Assembly (NCBI GenBank): GCA_043228905.1
Contig: JBHGNT010000015.1
Span: 11,842,001-11,906,000 of the forward strand
Reading direction: 5' to 3'
DNA length: 64,000 nucleotides
Origin: Azolla caroliniana
Taxonomy: Eukaryota > Polypodiophyta
In this document: positions 11,404-21,715 of the stretch, one piece after another
Numbering within the stretch: position 1 is the stretch's first letter
Layout of the letters: every line of letters begins with the position of its first letter
Translations under genes and position numbers: made by a program
Notes under the pieces: model-generated
The model's input: the letters and a program-made list of their open reading frames with translations, nothing else
Database searches by the model: none
What the model was told of the DNA's origin: nothing

Positions 11404-11502
11404 TGTTGGCATAAAAGGTCAACTCCTTACACTTTGTATCCTTAATAGTGTGAACATGTCCAATAGATAGGGCTTGAGTATATAAGCCCTAACCTAACGT
11501 TG
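11404..11502 (+). repeat. Copia-2 3' LTR, proximal part
   Basis: Starts TGTTGGCATAAAAGG like the 5' LTR. The TATA dyad is present with 8-bp arms TAGGGCTT and AAGCCCTA (11,468-11,491). It is cut at CGTTG (11,498-11,502) by Copia-4 and resumes at 25,506 with the same CGTTG, ending at 25,705. Confidence 0.88.
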
Positions 11503-11624
11503 TGTAAAGAAGGTGAGACGTAGGTGGTGCTATGCAACGGAAGCGAACTGTGTGTGTGTGTGTGTGAGTACACGTAAGGCAAGACACACACACACACACA
11601 CAGAAAGAAAGAAAGAAAAGAAAG

Positions 11625-14211
11625 ATATTTACCCACGAGACAAAATTGGCCCATGAGACAAATGGTTTACAACAAAAAATGGGATATTTACCCATTCATT
11701 GAAAGTAGAAAATAAAAATAAAAATAGAGTTTAAAGCTAAATAGTTCTAGTAAAATAACAAACATGTTCTACAATGAAAATGATGTTATATTCGGCCTAA
11801 TTTCATTTCCATCCAAGTCTCTTGAAGAGAAGTGGGAGGTCAAAGGGTTTCAATGTGGATGTGGCCCGTGGCCCCAATGTAAAAGGTACCCCAACCATAG
11901 CTTCTAGTCGACATAGCTCACGTTCCCTTATCTTCTTAATCCTTTCTACTCCATGTCAACTGGTTTTGAAGCCCAACATCCGAGGGTGTTTGGTTGTTCT
12001 TTGCATTTCAGCTTCCTCAAGAGAGAGGTCGAGTGGCGTAAGTGTATCCACATTCATCGTCTCCCATTGTTCCTAAAAAATTACACTAGTTACAAGTTGA
12101 TGAATAGTAAAAGGGTTATGGTTAACACTTTGTAATTTATTCTCCCTATGTTGTTTTAGCTCTAAGATATACCTACCTACTCTCTTTACATCCAGGGTAT
12201 CTAATAGTTTGGAGAGGGTGGGAGTGGGTCCTAATATGTCTTGGTATTCCACTCGTATCTCGGCATAAGTTGGGCACTTGCATGTGAAGTGATACTCATC
12301 TTGTATCTCTATGTGGCACAACCTACATGGCCTTTCCTCCCTAGGGACTCTATTAGCCCGACCATTCTCAATCTCAAGTTGGTGAGATGATATCCTAAGT
12401 TGTCCAATGGCCACCCTTAGTGCATTTGATAAGAATGTATCTAGATATCTTGGTCGTGTAATAAAACCTAACTGAGAGAAGTGCAAGAAGTGTTCCTTAT
12501 AGTACAACATTTTAGATGGGAGTGGCTCTCGTGGGGTGATCCATTTATATCGAGTGTAAATTTGCCATATTTCTTGACGTATCACTTTATTACGGTCTTC
12601 ATGAGATATTAAAGTTTGGTCAGTCTCATGGTTGTACTTAAGGGGGGTTAGGTTATTAATGTCTATGCCATTTGCAAGTAACCAACTCACCATAGTGTTA
12701 TACCAAGAGCTAGTGTCTCTAGATGCATGTAGGGATCGGGATGCCTCAAAGGCTCGACGAGATATCTTATCTTGTGGTTGGCTATGTATCCGATGAATAA
12801 AAACTACCACTTGAAATAGTGCTTTTACTAACATCAGGGACAGACTGAACTCTGCTCTAATAATGTCATGTGGTACTGTCGATTTGCTTTGGAGTTGACG
12901 TGATAACATCGTCACCAAAGGTCTCTCTAATTGTGTTCACATGAAAGATAGTAGACTTGGAGCCCATACTACTGATGCATACATGAGGGAAGGGGTCACT
13001 AATGAGTCAAAGAGCCATCCCTTAGTCCGTGGCTCTTGAAAGTATGCTTGATGGCATTGTCTCTCTAAGAGTGAGAGGGATGCATACCCTCTCGGTAGCC
13101 CATCTTTGGCTGCATGGGTCATCGAGAATTTACCTAAGCGAGCACTAAAAGTGACTCCCAAGTATACATATGATCCAACTACCTCAACTAGTTTATGAGA
13201 GAGGATTAGGTGACATTTACTCCTAACTTGGGACGATGTATGAAAGATAAGGACTTTAGTTTTCGCTAGATTCACTACCAGTCCTCGTTGTGTACAAAAG
13301 TCATCTAGGGCATTAAGATGCTTTTGTAGGTCGTATTCCGACTCTGAGAGCAAGGCAATGTCGTCTGCGTAGAGTAAGAGACTAACTTACATATCCCTAA
13401 TAGCTACTCCCTTGCCTCCCTTATGAGCAATTAAATCAGTGATTTCATCAATGTAGATCCCAAAAAGAGTCGGTGATAGGGGGCAACCCTGTTTTACACC
13501 AATGGTGCTAGTGAAACAATCGGATAGGCCACTTGGGCATCTTATGCACCTAGAGACTTGCTCATATTGGGCATAAATGGCCTAGATCATGTCATTTGAT
13601 ATCTCCAAGCCCTTAAGTCTATCAAACAACTTCTCCCAAGGAACTGTGTCAAAGGCTTTGCAAAAAGTCCACAAAGCAACAATATAGTTTCTTCGTACGA
13701 GCCTTTGTCTGGTCAATTAAGCACCTAAGTGTGAAGATATGGTCAATAGTGGAGAAGGCTCGTCTAAAGCCAGCCTGCTCAGGTGCTCGAAGACTTAATG
13801 TTTCCATATAATCGCTGAGCTCCGCTTCCATTACCGCACCATATAGTTTAGCTAGCGTATGACCTATCATAATGGTCCTATATGTATTTGGGTCCATTGG
13901 GTCCCCTCCTTTATGGATAGGGGTCAATGTGTTCATGGTCCATTGTGGTGGAAAACCCTCGGCGAGGGCGCGGTTGAAGATTAGAGTGAGAAAGGGGGCT
14001 AGACACTCTCGAGCATATATGATGTGCTCGGCTCGCAATCCTGTGTGGTCCATGGATTTCCTATGTTGTAATTTTTTTATGACCTTCGTGACCGTAGAGG
14101 TCGTGAAAAGTGTCCCCATGTGAGGTCGGGGTGTGGAAGGCATTGGAATGGGTGGTTGGTTCGGGACATGGTAGAGTCTCTTGATATATGTGTGCCAAAT
14201 ATTGGGATCCG
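11625..14211 (-). mobile_element. LINE-2: longest LINE copy, 5'-truncated, in a GA/GAAA microsatellite
   Basis: Sense strand is minus. The left (3') junction is a (GAAA)n tract at 11,603-11,624 and the right (5') junction is (GA)n at 14,212-14,224. The 3' UTR aligns with LINE-1 and LINE-3. At about 2.6 kb it reaches further 5' than LINE-1, into the reverse transcriptase fingers. The endonuclease domain is absent. Confidence 0.85.
12073..14211 (-). pseudogene. LINE-2 ORF2 remnant: reverse transcriptase to C-terminal zinc-finger
   Basis: In three open pieces the minus strand encodes an RT N-terminal region with GLRAEHIIYA and a TLTPIHKGG block (13,649-14,211). Next come a YADD-bearing segment between 13,360 and 13,650, reading through small frame breaks, and LLSESEYDLQ (12,937-13,353). 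The tail contains CRLCHIEIQDEYHFTCKC (12,073-12,918). Element LINEs prime reverse transcription on nicked target DNA. Frame breaks near 12,930, 13,360 and 13,650 inactivate this copy. Confidence 0.82.
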
Positions 14212-14230
14212 AGAGAGAGAGAGAGCTTGA

Positions 14231-14373
14231 TTCCACAGTGGCATCTAGTGAATTAGAGTATATGAAGTATATAATAGAGAGGTGAGGAGATTAGGTTTCA
14301 AACCCACAATGCAGTGCTTGTAGTGTGAACAACTTACCACTAGGGTAAGGTACTTACGAGAAAAAAAGAGAGT
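14231..14373 (-). mobile_element. SINE-1: tRNA-derived SINE with 10-bp target duplication
   Basis: This 143-bp insert is flanked by GAGAGCTTGA at 14,221-14,230 and 14,374-14,383. The same Copia-4 element's other LTR (near 25,310) shows the uninterrupted GAGAGCTTGA, which proves the insertion. On the minus strand it has an A-box-like TTACCCTAGTGG and a B-box-like GGGTTTGAAACC about 32 bp apart, as in RNA polymerase III promoters of tRNA-derived SINEs. No poly(A) tail is obvious. Confidence 0.72.
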
Positions 14374-14568
14374 GAGAGCTTGAATAAGAAGTTGTATTCG
14401 TAAAAAATAGAATTACATCCAACAGTAACTAAGTTACAAAAGGTTGGTTTAAATACCAACTGATCTAGGGTAAGTGCCCTTTCTACTAATTATAAATCTA
14501 GCCTAGTATGACGTCCACTGGTTACTGTGAACACTGTCTCTATGGGAAGTTGGGTTCGATTCTCAACA

Positions 14569-16685
14569 TGCCCCTTCGAACACAACTTCCGGATGTCGAA
14601 ACGTTGGTTTGGTTCAATCTTCGAAAAAACTTCTATTCGGTTGAATCGGCTTCGGCTTTCAAGTTGTTTCGGTTGTTCGGCTCTCGATTGCTCGATTACT
14701 TCATGCTCCTTGTTATCGTACATTGACTCCTTTGGTTGGATTCGATCGACTAATCGACTGTTGTTCGACATCGACGATTACTTTTGTTTTTCGCTACTCC
14801 CCCTCAAGCGCGGCTGGTCTGTGATCGAGAGACCAAGGTTTGGCGGGAACTGCCACAACTTGTCGATCTCTAGGGCTTTTGTGAAGATGTTGGCTACTTG
14901 GAGATTTGTGTTGATGTGTTGTAAATCGACATCTCTAGCTTGAACGCGCTCTCGGATGAAGTGATAGTGCACTTCGATATGCTTAGTCCGCGCATGGAAC
15001 ACAGGGTTCCGAGCTAGGTAGATACTGCTCATGTTGTCGTAGTATAGGAGAATCGGATCCTTGATGATAATGCCCAGATCCTTCAATATGCACTTCAGCC
15101 ATATGGCCTCCCATGCAGCGACTGCCACTCCCCTGTATTCGGCCTTTGTGCGCGACAATGCGATTGTCGGCTGCTTTTTGCTGCTCCAAGAGATCGCTCC
15201 ACTGCTGAGAGAGAAGATGAATCCGGAAGTCGATCATCTATCAGCCTTATAGCCAGCCCAGTCTACATCCATGTACTCTTCAAGCCAAATGATCGTATCT
15301 GACTTGTATATGATGTCGAAGTCCATCGTCCCACGGACGTACATAATACCCTCTTAGCGCAATCGAGATGAACACTTCGAGGATTCTGCATGAATTGGCT
15401 AAGTAGGCCAACCGAATAGCTAAGGTTGGGTCGTATGATGGTTAGATAGATTAGGCTACCGATCAAGTCGGCTCACACTCTTCTATTCCCGAATTGGCAT
15501 CGAGTTTGAGATTTCGATCGAGAGGGGCAAACACAGGTTTGCATTCTATCATTCTGAACTTGTAGAGTAAGTTGAGGATGTATTGCCATTGAGAGATCAA
15601 TATCTGGACTGGTGTCTGAATTACTTCGATACCGAGGAAGTAATGGAGCTCATGCATGTCTTTCATTTCGAATCTGCTGGATAGGAATGATTTGACCTTA
15701 TTGATCTCAGCGAGATCCTTTCCTCCGATGACCAAATCATCCATGTATAGGATGATGACAATCAGGTTGTTTGACTTGTTTCGGATGTATAGGGAGTTGT
15801 CCGATTTCTTCATTTGGAAGCCGATTTGGTGCAGATATTGGGTGATCTTCGAATGCCAAGCACGCAGTGCTTGCTTGAGGCCGTATAGAGGCTTCCGGAG
15901 TTGGTAGACTACTTTCGGGTGTTTACTTGATTTGAAACCTGGTGGTTGAATCATGAAGACTTCCTCTTCTAATTCGCCCTATAGGAAGGCATTCTTCACA
16001 TCCATTTGGTGGAGATGCCACCCTTGTGCAACTGCAAGAGCGATGACTATCCAAACAGCCATCATCTTTGCCACTGGGGCAAAGGTCTCCTCATAATCGA
16101 CTCCTTGTGTTTGAGTGTATCCCTTGGCTACGAGTCGTGCCTTGTAGAGATTTACCAAGCCGTCGACATTGTATTTTACCTTATGTATCCATCTGCAACG
16201 GATCGCTTTCTTATGTGTTGAATGGGAAATGAGATCCCATGACTTGTTTTTACTTAAAGCCTGCATTTCTTCATTCATGGCATCGATCCATCACGGATCC
16301 CTGGCTGCCTCGGAAAAGGTTTCCGGTTCTCGGATAGTCGTGACCTTCATCATAAAGGCATAATGATATGCCATATACTCATCGTAGCCGATTCGGCTAA
16401 CCGGGTTTTTCTCTCGAGTGGAGCAACGAAGCTTCTCATTTGCAGAGTCTAAGGCTTTCTTCGCTCCATTCATCCGGATGATTGGAATGTCCATGCCTCC
16501 GAACTCACTATCAAGAGAGTGAGTTGACTTGTTGTCGATTGGATCTTCGTATCCTAGCATTTTGGCCTTCCCTTTGCCAAGTTTCGGACTCAGCTAAGAT
16601 GTGCTTTGGTCACTCGGGGGCTCCTGTGGTCCACTAAGCCTTGTCATAATCGGACTTTCTTTGAACATGTGTCCGAGTCGAAATT
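14569..16685 (-). pseudogene. Copia-4 pol 3' part: RT and RNase H remnants
   Basis: Minus-strand blocks are: the linker with STREKNPVSR (16,291-16,560), RT with [11 protein letters not shown] and a DMKNAFL-like block (15,979-16,278), RT palm with ILYMDDLVIGG, where the usual YVDD is YMDD (15,463-15,954), and RNase H plus C-terminus with HIEVHYHF and ANIFTKALE (14,778-15,158). An internal polypurine tract lies at 14,797-14,810. Frameshifts separate the pieces. The coding sequence is cut at 16,685 by Copia-5 and continues at 21,716. Confidence 0.82.
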
Positions 16686-17099
16686 TGTAAACGATTGCTT
16701 GCGGAAGCGTTAGAGAAGCAGAGAAAACAGAAAATATGTAGAGAGTACGCGGGAGAGACAGAGAGAGCAGAACGTAAAAGTTATATTCAAAATAATAGTA
16801 AAACACTCTGTACATACTCTGTGCTCAATAGCACTATTTATACAAGTCCTACACGGACTGACAGAAGAACTAGTACTTCAATGCTCACACGAGCATCTGA
16901 CACTAACTCTAAGACTATAACTACCTAGTAATCTAACTTATTACTAGGCTTCCGGTTACTGCTGGATCCGGCTAACCGGCTCTCTGATCACCGACTCTGT
17001 AGCTTGCCGGCTCGGTTGCTCACCGACATACCGATCTGTCTCACTTACCGGCTCAGGCTTTTCAGCCGATCCGGCTCTAGTTGAGCTTGCCGCGCAACA
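16686..17099 (-). repeat. Copia-5 3' LTR
   Basis: Starts TGTAAACGATTGC and ends GCGCAACA; preceded on the element strand by the tract GAGCTTGAGGGGGAG (17,100-17,115). TATAAATA on the minus strand is near 16,843-16,852. A GAAGTAC-containing dyad lies just upstream of TATA (16,864-16,879), degenerate here. Confidence 0.9.
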
Positions 17100-17237
17100 C
17101 TCCCCCTCAAGCTCAACTAGAGGTCGGGTTGTAGTGTCATTCTCTGTGGCGGCCGGTTCTTTCAACCGACTTCTCCTGGCGTCGCTCCGCCTTGCTCACA
17201 CTCCTCGTCCGACTCGGTCCCGTTTGCCGCGACCCCT

Positions 17238-18284
17238 CTAGTTCTGCGTGCCTCGACCTTCTCGGTCGGCATGTCTACTCATCATGCCCATCTCAGCTCC
17301 TTCGCTGCTATGACTCCGATGCTTGCCGATCCGTCGGTTCCTCCGCGATGGCATTGACTTCCGCTGCGTCCGTGTCTCCTTGGCCTTTGGTTGATCCGAC
17401 TCATCTGGATCCAACTCTTGATGTGAATCGGCTGTCTCTGACTCGTTCCAACACTTGTCCGAATCAGTATCCTCTGATTCGACTTCCGACATCAGGCCTT
17501 TCACCACATCGGACCACGTTCGGGTCTCGGCCTTCTCTGTGCTTCCCTCAGCTTCTTCAGCCGGTTCACCGAAATCGAATTCTTCATTTGACTCCACATC
17601 ATGGTCATTATTGCCGTGATGACCTCCGCACAACATGCACTTCTCTTCCTGAGTGCACACTTCTTCTTCCTTCCAGTTGGCTCGGTCCTTCTTGACTCTG
17701 CCACCACAGTCGCTTGCTCCGACTTGTTCGGATGTGTCGACTTCCTTCGTCAGCTCGGCTTCTTTCTTCTTCTTGTCTCCCCTTCTTCTGGTTCTTCTCT
17801 TACCGACAGGTTCAATAGTTTCTTTGCCTTTGCCCGTTTCAGTAGTGTCTTTACCCTTGCTTCTCCCCCTCAAGTGCGGCACGTCGAGATGCTGAACACC
17901 AAGCATGTCGGTAAAGTGCTGCAACTTGTCAGATCCGAGCGGTTTGGTGAAGATGTCGATAACTTGCGGATCTGTGTGAACATTACGAAGTTCAACTTCA
18001 CCGCTCAGGACCCTCTCACGCACAAAATGATAATGCACTTCTATGTGCTTCATGCGAGCATGGAACACAGGGTTCTTGGCGAGCTGCATGTTGCTGATGT
18101 TATCACAATAAATCGGGATCGGGGTCGGTACCTCGATCCGCAAGTCTCGCAGCAGTCGCTGAAGCCAAATGGCTTCGCAGGTAGCCACGGTTGCGCCTCG
18201 GTACTCAGCCTCAGTGCTAGACTGAGCCACTATTGGCTGCTTTTTGCTGCTCCACGCAATAGCCGCGCTCCCAAGAGAAAACAT
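17238..18284 (-). pseudogene. Copia-5 RNase H with long acidic C-terminal extension
   Basis: The 348-residue open segment begins within RNase H (SSTEAEYRGA near residue 22, then the CDN block and HIEVHYHF near residue 82). It reaches PHLRGRS, the point where related copia polyproteins end, near residue 137. About 210 more residues follow: a basic RRTRRRGDKKKKE stretch, a cysteine/histidine cluster CMLCGGHHGNNDH, a strongly acidic serine/glutamate-rich region, and a basic RRNRRIGKHR end. The LRG codons coincide with an internal polypurine tract. Function of the extension is unknown. Copia-6, Copia-9 and Copia-11 carry shorter or decayed relatives. Confidence 0.78.
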
Positions 18285-18323
18285 AAATCCGGAAGTCGAT
18301 CGGCGATCTGACGCATCGCCGGC

Positions 18324-19700
18324 CTAGTCGGCATCCGTGTAGCCGACCAACTCTTCCGTTATACTTCGCCGGTATAACAGTCCCCGGTCCTTCGTGCCGC
18401 TTACATATCGCAATATTCGTTGCGCGCACTAAAGGTGCTCCATAGTCGGCTTCTGCATGAATTGGCTTATCACTTTGACCGAATAGCTGATGTCAGGTCG
18501 GGTGATGGTCAAATATATAAGGCTTCCAACGATTTGTCGGAACCGTTTCTCATTGCAGGCCGGTCCGGAGTTGGGACGAAGCTTTTGGTTCCGGTCCAAG
18601 GGTGTGGAGACAGGTCGGCATTCTGTCATGCCAAACTTGTACAACATATTCAGCGCGTAATGCCGTTGTGAGAGCAATATGCTGTCGGGGGTGTGGATCA
18701 CCTCGATCCCGAGGAAGTAATGAAGGTCCCCCAAATCCTTCATCTCAAATGTGTCCGACAATTGGGACTTGACGCGGTCGATTTCAGAAAGGCCCGGTCC
18801 GGTGATGACTAAATCATCAACATACAACAATATACATACTGGACCGTCTGAGCCTTTCCGGATGAACACTGAAGAGTTTGATTTGGAGGCCACAAACCCC
18901 ATCTTACGCAACCGGTGCGTGATTTTTGCATTCCAAGTTCGGGGGGCTTGCTTCAAGTCGTAAAGTGACTTCTTCAGTCGACATACCGCCGACTTGTTCA
19001 TCTCTGATTGGAAACCAGGGGGCTGGATCATATAGACCCGTTCTTCAAGATCTCCTTGAAGGAAGGCATTCTTCACATCCATCTGGTGAAGATGCCACCC
19101 CCTTGCCACAACAACCGCCAGCACCACACAAACCGTCGTCATCTTCGCGACAGGAGCGAAGGTCTCATCGTAATCAATTCCGTGGGTCTGTGCGTACCCC
19201 TTCGCCACTAACCGGGCCTTGTACCGGTTAACTGAACCGTCGGTGTTGTACTTGACCTTGTACACCCACTTGCATCCGATCAGTTTGCAATGACGGGGAG
19301 GGTCAACCAGGTCCCATGTCTAGTTGGCATCGAGTGCCCACATTTCTTCCTCCATAGTGACACACCAATTTGCGTCCTTTGCCACTTCTGCGTAGGTCTC
19401 CGGCTCACGCACTTCCGCCACCTTAGTCATGTACGCATAGTGATGCGCCATGTACTCATTGTACCCGTACCGCTTGACGGGATCCTTCTGGCGGGTGGAC
19501 CGGTGTAATTCACCATTGCCCGTATTGAGGCCCTTCTTGGCCGGTCCGAACTTCGTTGCCGAAGATCCGCCTTTCTCCTTGCCGGAGTCGGATGCACACC
19601 GATCCGACTCATCGTTGCCGGAATCGAATTCCGGCATCTTCTTTTTCCCTTTCTCTTTGCGCGTGAACCGTCTCCTCGGTTCCTTGCGCGGGGAGAGCAC
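18324..19700 (-). pseudogene. Copia-5 reverse transcriptase and linker
   Basis: RT runs from [20 protein letters not shown] at 19,265 to FMQKPTMEHL at 18,429, with ILLYVDDLVITG as the catalytic YVDD box, and the basic linker lies at 19,320-19,700. It is in the same frame as the upstream integrase and the downstream RNase H. In-frame TAG codons at 19,320, 18,429 and 18,324 replace Glu or similar (ALDAN-stop-TWDLV), Gln and Trp (DAD-stop-AGD). No frameshift is present here, so decay is recent and by point mutation. Confidence 0.85.
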
Positions 19701-19736
19701 GGCAGAGTCTCCACTACTTGCTGGTTCCTCATCGGA

Positions 19737-20417
19737 CTAGTCAGATTGACTCAGTCTCTCATTCGGTCCGCTCAACCGAAACGATTTTGGACTCTCATCT
19801 TGACTCCACGCTTCATCATCCTCTACCTGGGCCGGTTCAGGATCACTAGCCTCATCCACCGACATCGGGTCAGATTTGGAAGTCAGAGTCGGTAAGGAGT
19901 ACCACGATGCCGATTCATCAACCTCGACATCTCGACTAATTCGGACCTGCTTTGTCCGGGGGTTATAACACTTATAACCCTTTTGCTCTTCAGCATAGCC
20001 GACTAGGATGCATTTTTCCGATTTTGCATCCAGCTTCCTCGGCTTCTCATCCGGCACATGCACATATGCAATGCTACCGAATATCCTAAGGTGTCTTAAG
20101 TTCGTCTTGCGCCCGAAATACAGCTCGTGAGCTGACACCTTGTCACTGATCCGGTTCTGGATGTAGACGGCCGTTCGGACCGCCTTCGCACAGTAGAATT
20201 TGGGCATGCTCTTCTCCTCCAGCATTGCCCTTGCCACATGAATAAGCGACCGGTTCTTCCTCTCGGCGACACCGTTCTGTTGCGGTGTGTATCTGCAGCT
20301 GTACTCGTGTTGAATTCCTTTTTGCTGCAGATAACTGTTGAATTGGCCGGAAAAATATTCTTTTCCGCCATCCGACCGTAGGCATTTGATCTTCCTCTCC
20401 ATTTCCCGTCCCACCAT
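19737..20417 (-). pseudogene. Copia-5 integrase core and C-terminal part
   Basis: Shows CLRSDGGKEYFSGQF, the second catalytic Asp region, then PQQNGVAERKNRSL with the catalytic Glu, AYVHVPDEKPRKL, and a KCILVGYAEEQKGYKCYNP block. Integrase would join element DNA to target DNA. The first part of the core, with HSDVWGP and the first catalytic Asp, is lost at the hairpin near 20,505-20,600. The segment ends in a TAG at 19,737 where a related copy (Copia-11) has Gln. Confidence 0.85.
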
Positions 20418-20504
20418 CTTCTGGAGGCTTTGGAAACATTCGAAGACTTCACTCTTCCGCTCAATGAGGTAGATCCATGTGTGCCGTGTATAGTCGTCAA
20501 TGAA

Positions 20505-20599
20505 GGAGACAAAATATCGACTCCCGCCAAGACTAGCATTCTATGCCGGTCCCCACACATCCGAATGCTAGTCTTGGCGGGAGTCGATATTTCGTCTCC
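20505..20599. repeat. 37-bp near-perfect inverted repeat at the Copia-5 deletion junction
   Basis: Arm 20,505-20,541 and its reverse complement 20,563-20,599 differ at one base. The 21-nt spacer comes from integrase coding (a WGP-like region). Immediately beyond the right arm, gag nucleocapsid codons resume. It therefore marks a deletion joined through a fold-back. Confidence 0.9.
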
Positions 20600-21253
20600 A
20601 TGTACAGCATCCGGCTGTCAATGGTTGCGCTAGTTGACGCACCGGCGTGGTTCTCCTCTACAAGGAGCATCGACTGTAAGTCGAAAAATGACGGCGTATT
20701 CTCCCTTGTACAAACCGCCGTCCGAAAGGCTTTGTACTTAGACGCCAGGTCCCCAAGAAAAACCTATACCATCTCGTCTTCCTCTACGATAACGTTGATG
20801 GAGGCAAGCGAGTCACATATCTCTTTGATCCGGGCCGTGTAATCTGCCACCGACATGTCCTTCTGCTGGACATTGCTCAATTCCTGTCGGAGTTGCAGCT
20901 TCCGGGTTGTAGTGCTCGCGGCGAAAACCTTCTTCAGGTTCCCCCAAGCCTCCTTCGGCGTCTTGGCGGTGGCTCAGCAGTTGGTCTCCGACACTGGACG
21001 CGAAGCAGTACATCACTTTGCTTGCTGATTGTTCCCACACTGGGAAGACCTTGTGTGCCGCATTAGGTGGTGTTTCGTTAGTTCGTTCCACGAAACTCCA
21101 ATACCCATGCCCCAGTAGGTATTGATGCATTTTGTACGACCAAGACGCATAGTTGCTCCGGTCGAGTTTCTCTGTGGGAAGTGAACTTGCCATACCTCTG
21201 TCCATAACCGCTTCGGTGTCTGTTCTTGCGACTTGTTGGGTTTTGCTTCTCAA
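20600..21253 (-). pseudogene. Copia-5 gag remnant
   Basis: The capsid start MDRGMASSLPTEKLDRSNYA is encoded around 21,205, followed by KMHQYLLGHGYWSF. The frame shifts near 20,975 (SVGDQLLS), after which the ELSNVQQKD-like and DSLASIN-like blocks are in another frame down to about 20,640. The zinc knuckle and protease are missing. The Met-Asp-Arg start matches the Copia-11 gag at 47,296. Confidence 0.8.
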
Positions 21254-21288
21254 GGCGAATGTCTGCAGTAGAGGTTCTCAACCCTCGC

Positions 21289-21300
21289 GCTCTGATACCA
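21289..21300 (-). promoter_or_regulatory. Copia-5 primer binding site
   Basis: Minus strand reads TGGTATCAGAGC, a perfect match to initiator tRNA-Met priming, abutting the 5' LTR. Confidence 0.93.
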
Positions 21301-21715
21301 TGTAAACGATTGCTTGCGGAAGCGTTAGAGAAGCAGAGAAAACAGAAAATATGTAGAGAGAACGCGGGAGAGACAGAGAGAGCAGAATGTAAAAGTTCTA
21401 TTCAAAATAATAGTAAAACACTCTGTACATACTCTGTGCTCAATAGCACTATTTATACAAGTCCTACACAGACTGACAGAAATACTGTGTACTTCAATGC
21501 TCACACGAGCATCTGACACTAACTCTGAGACTATAACTACCTAGTAATCTAACTTATTACTAGGCTTCCGGTTACTGCTGGATCTGGCTAACTGGCTCTC
21601 TGCTCACCGACTCTGTAGCTTGCCGGCTCGGTTGCTCACCGGCATACCGATCTGTCTCACTTACCGGCTCAGGCTTTTCAGTCGATCCGGCTCCAGTTGA
21701 GCTTGCCGCTCAACA
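21301..21715 (-). repeat. Copia-5 5' LTR
   Basis: 415 bp, TGTAAACGATTGC to CGCTCAACA. A TATAAATA box on the minus strand is near 21,450-21,460, and a degenerate GAAGTAC dyad is at 21,479-21,495. It is nearly identical to 16,686-17,099, with a few substitutions. Confidence 0.92.

Larger units (their letters stand above)
11503..14568 (-). repeat. Copia-4 3' LTR, interrupted by LINE-2 and SINE-1
   Basis: True LTR sequence is 11,503 to about 11,624 and about 14,212-14,568, minus the SINE. (TG)n and (AC)n microsatellites lie near 11,550-11,600. The TATA dyad GTTGGT/ACCAAC, with TATTTAAA on the minus strand, is at 14,443-14,460. LTR end CTCAACA is at 14,568. Confidence 0.82.
16686..21715 (-). mobile_element. 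Copia-5: complete Ty1/copia element in Copia-4, with internal deletion
   Basis: LTRs are 16,686-17,099 and 21,301-21,715, flanked by exact AAATT duplications (16,681-16,685 and 21,716-21,720). The two LTRs are very similar by eye. A primer site lies at 21,289-21,300. The integrase-to-RNase H sequence from 20,417 down to 17,238 stays in one frame with four in-frame stops. The region between nucleocapsid and integrase core is deleted and replaced by a hairpin. It carries an unusual 220-residue extension after RNase H. Confidence 0.92.

Noticed and set aside
17601-18311. Long plus-strand open frame opposite Copia-5 RNase H and its extension
   Set aside because: It is the antisense shadow of a GC-rich coding region and shows no recognisable domain.
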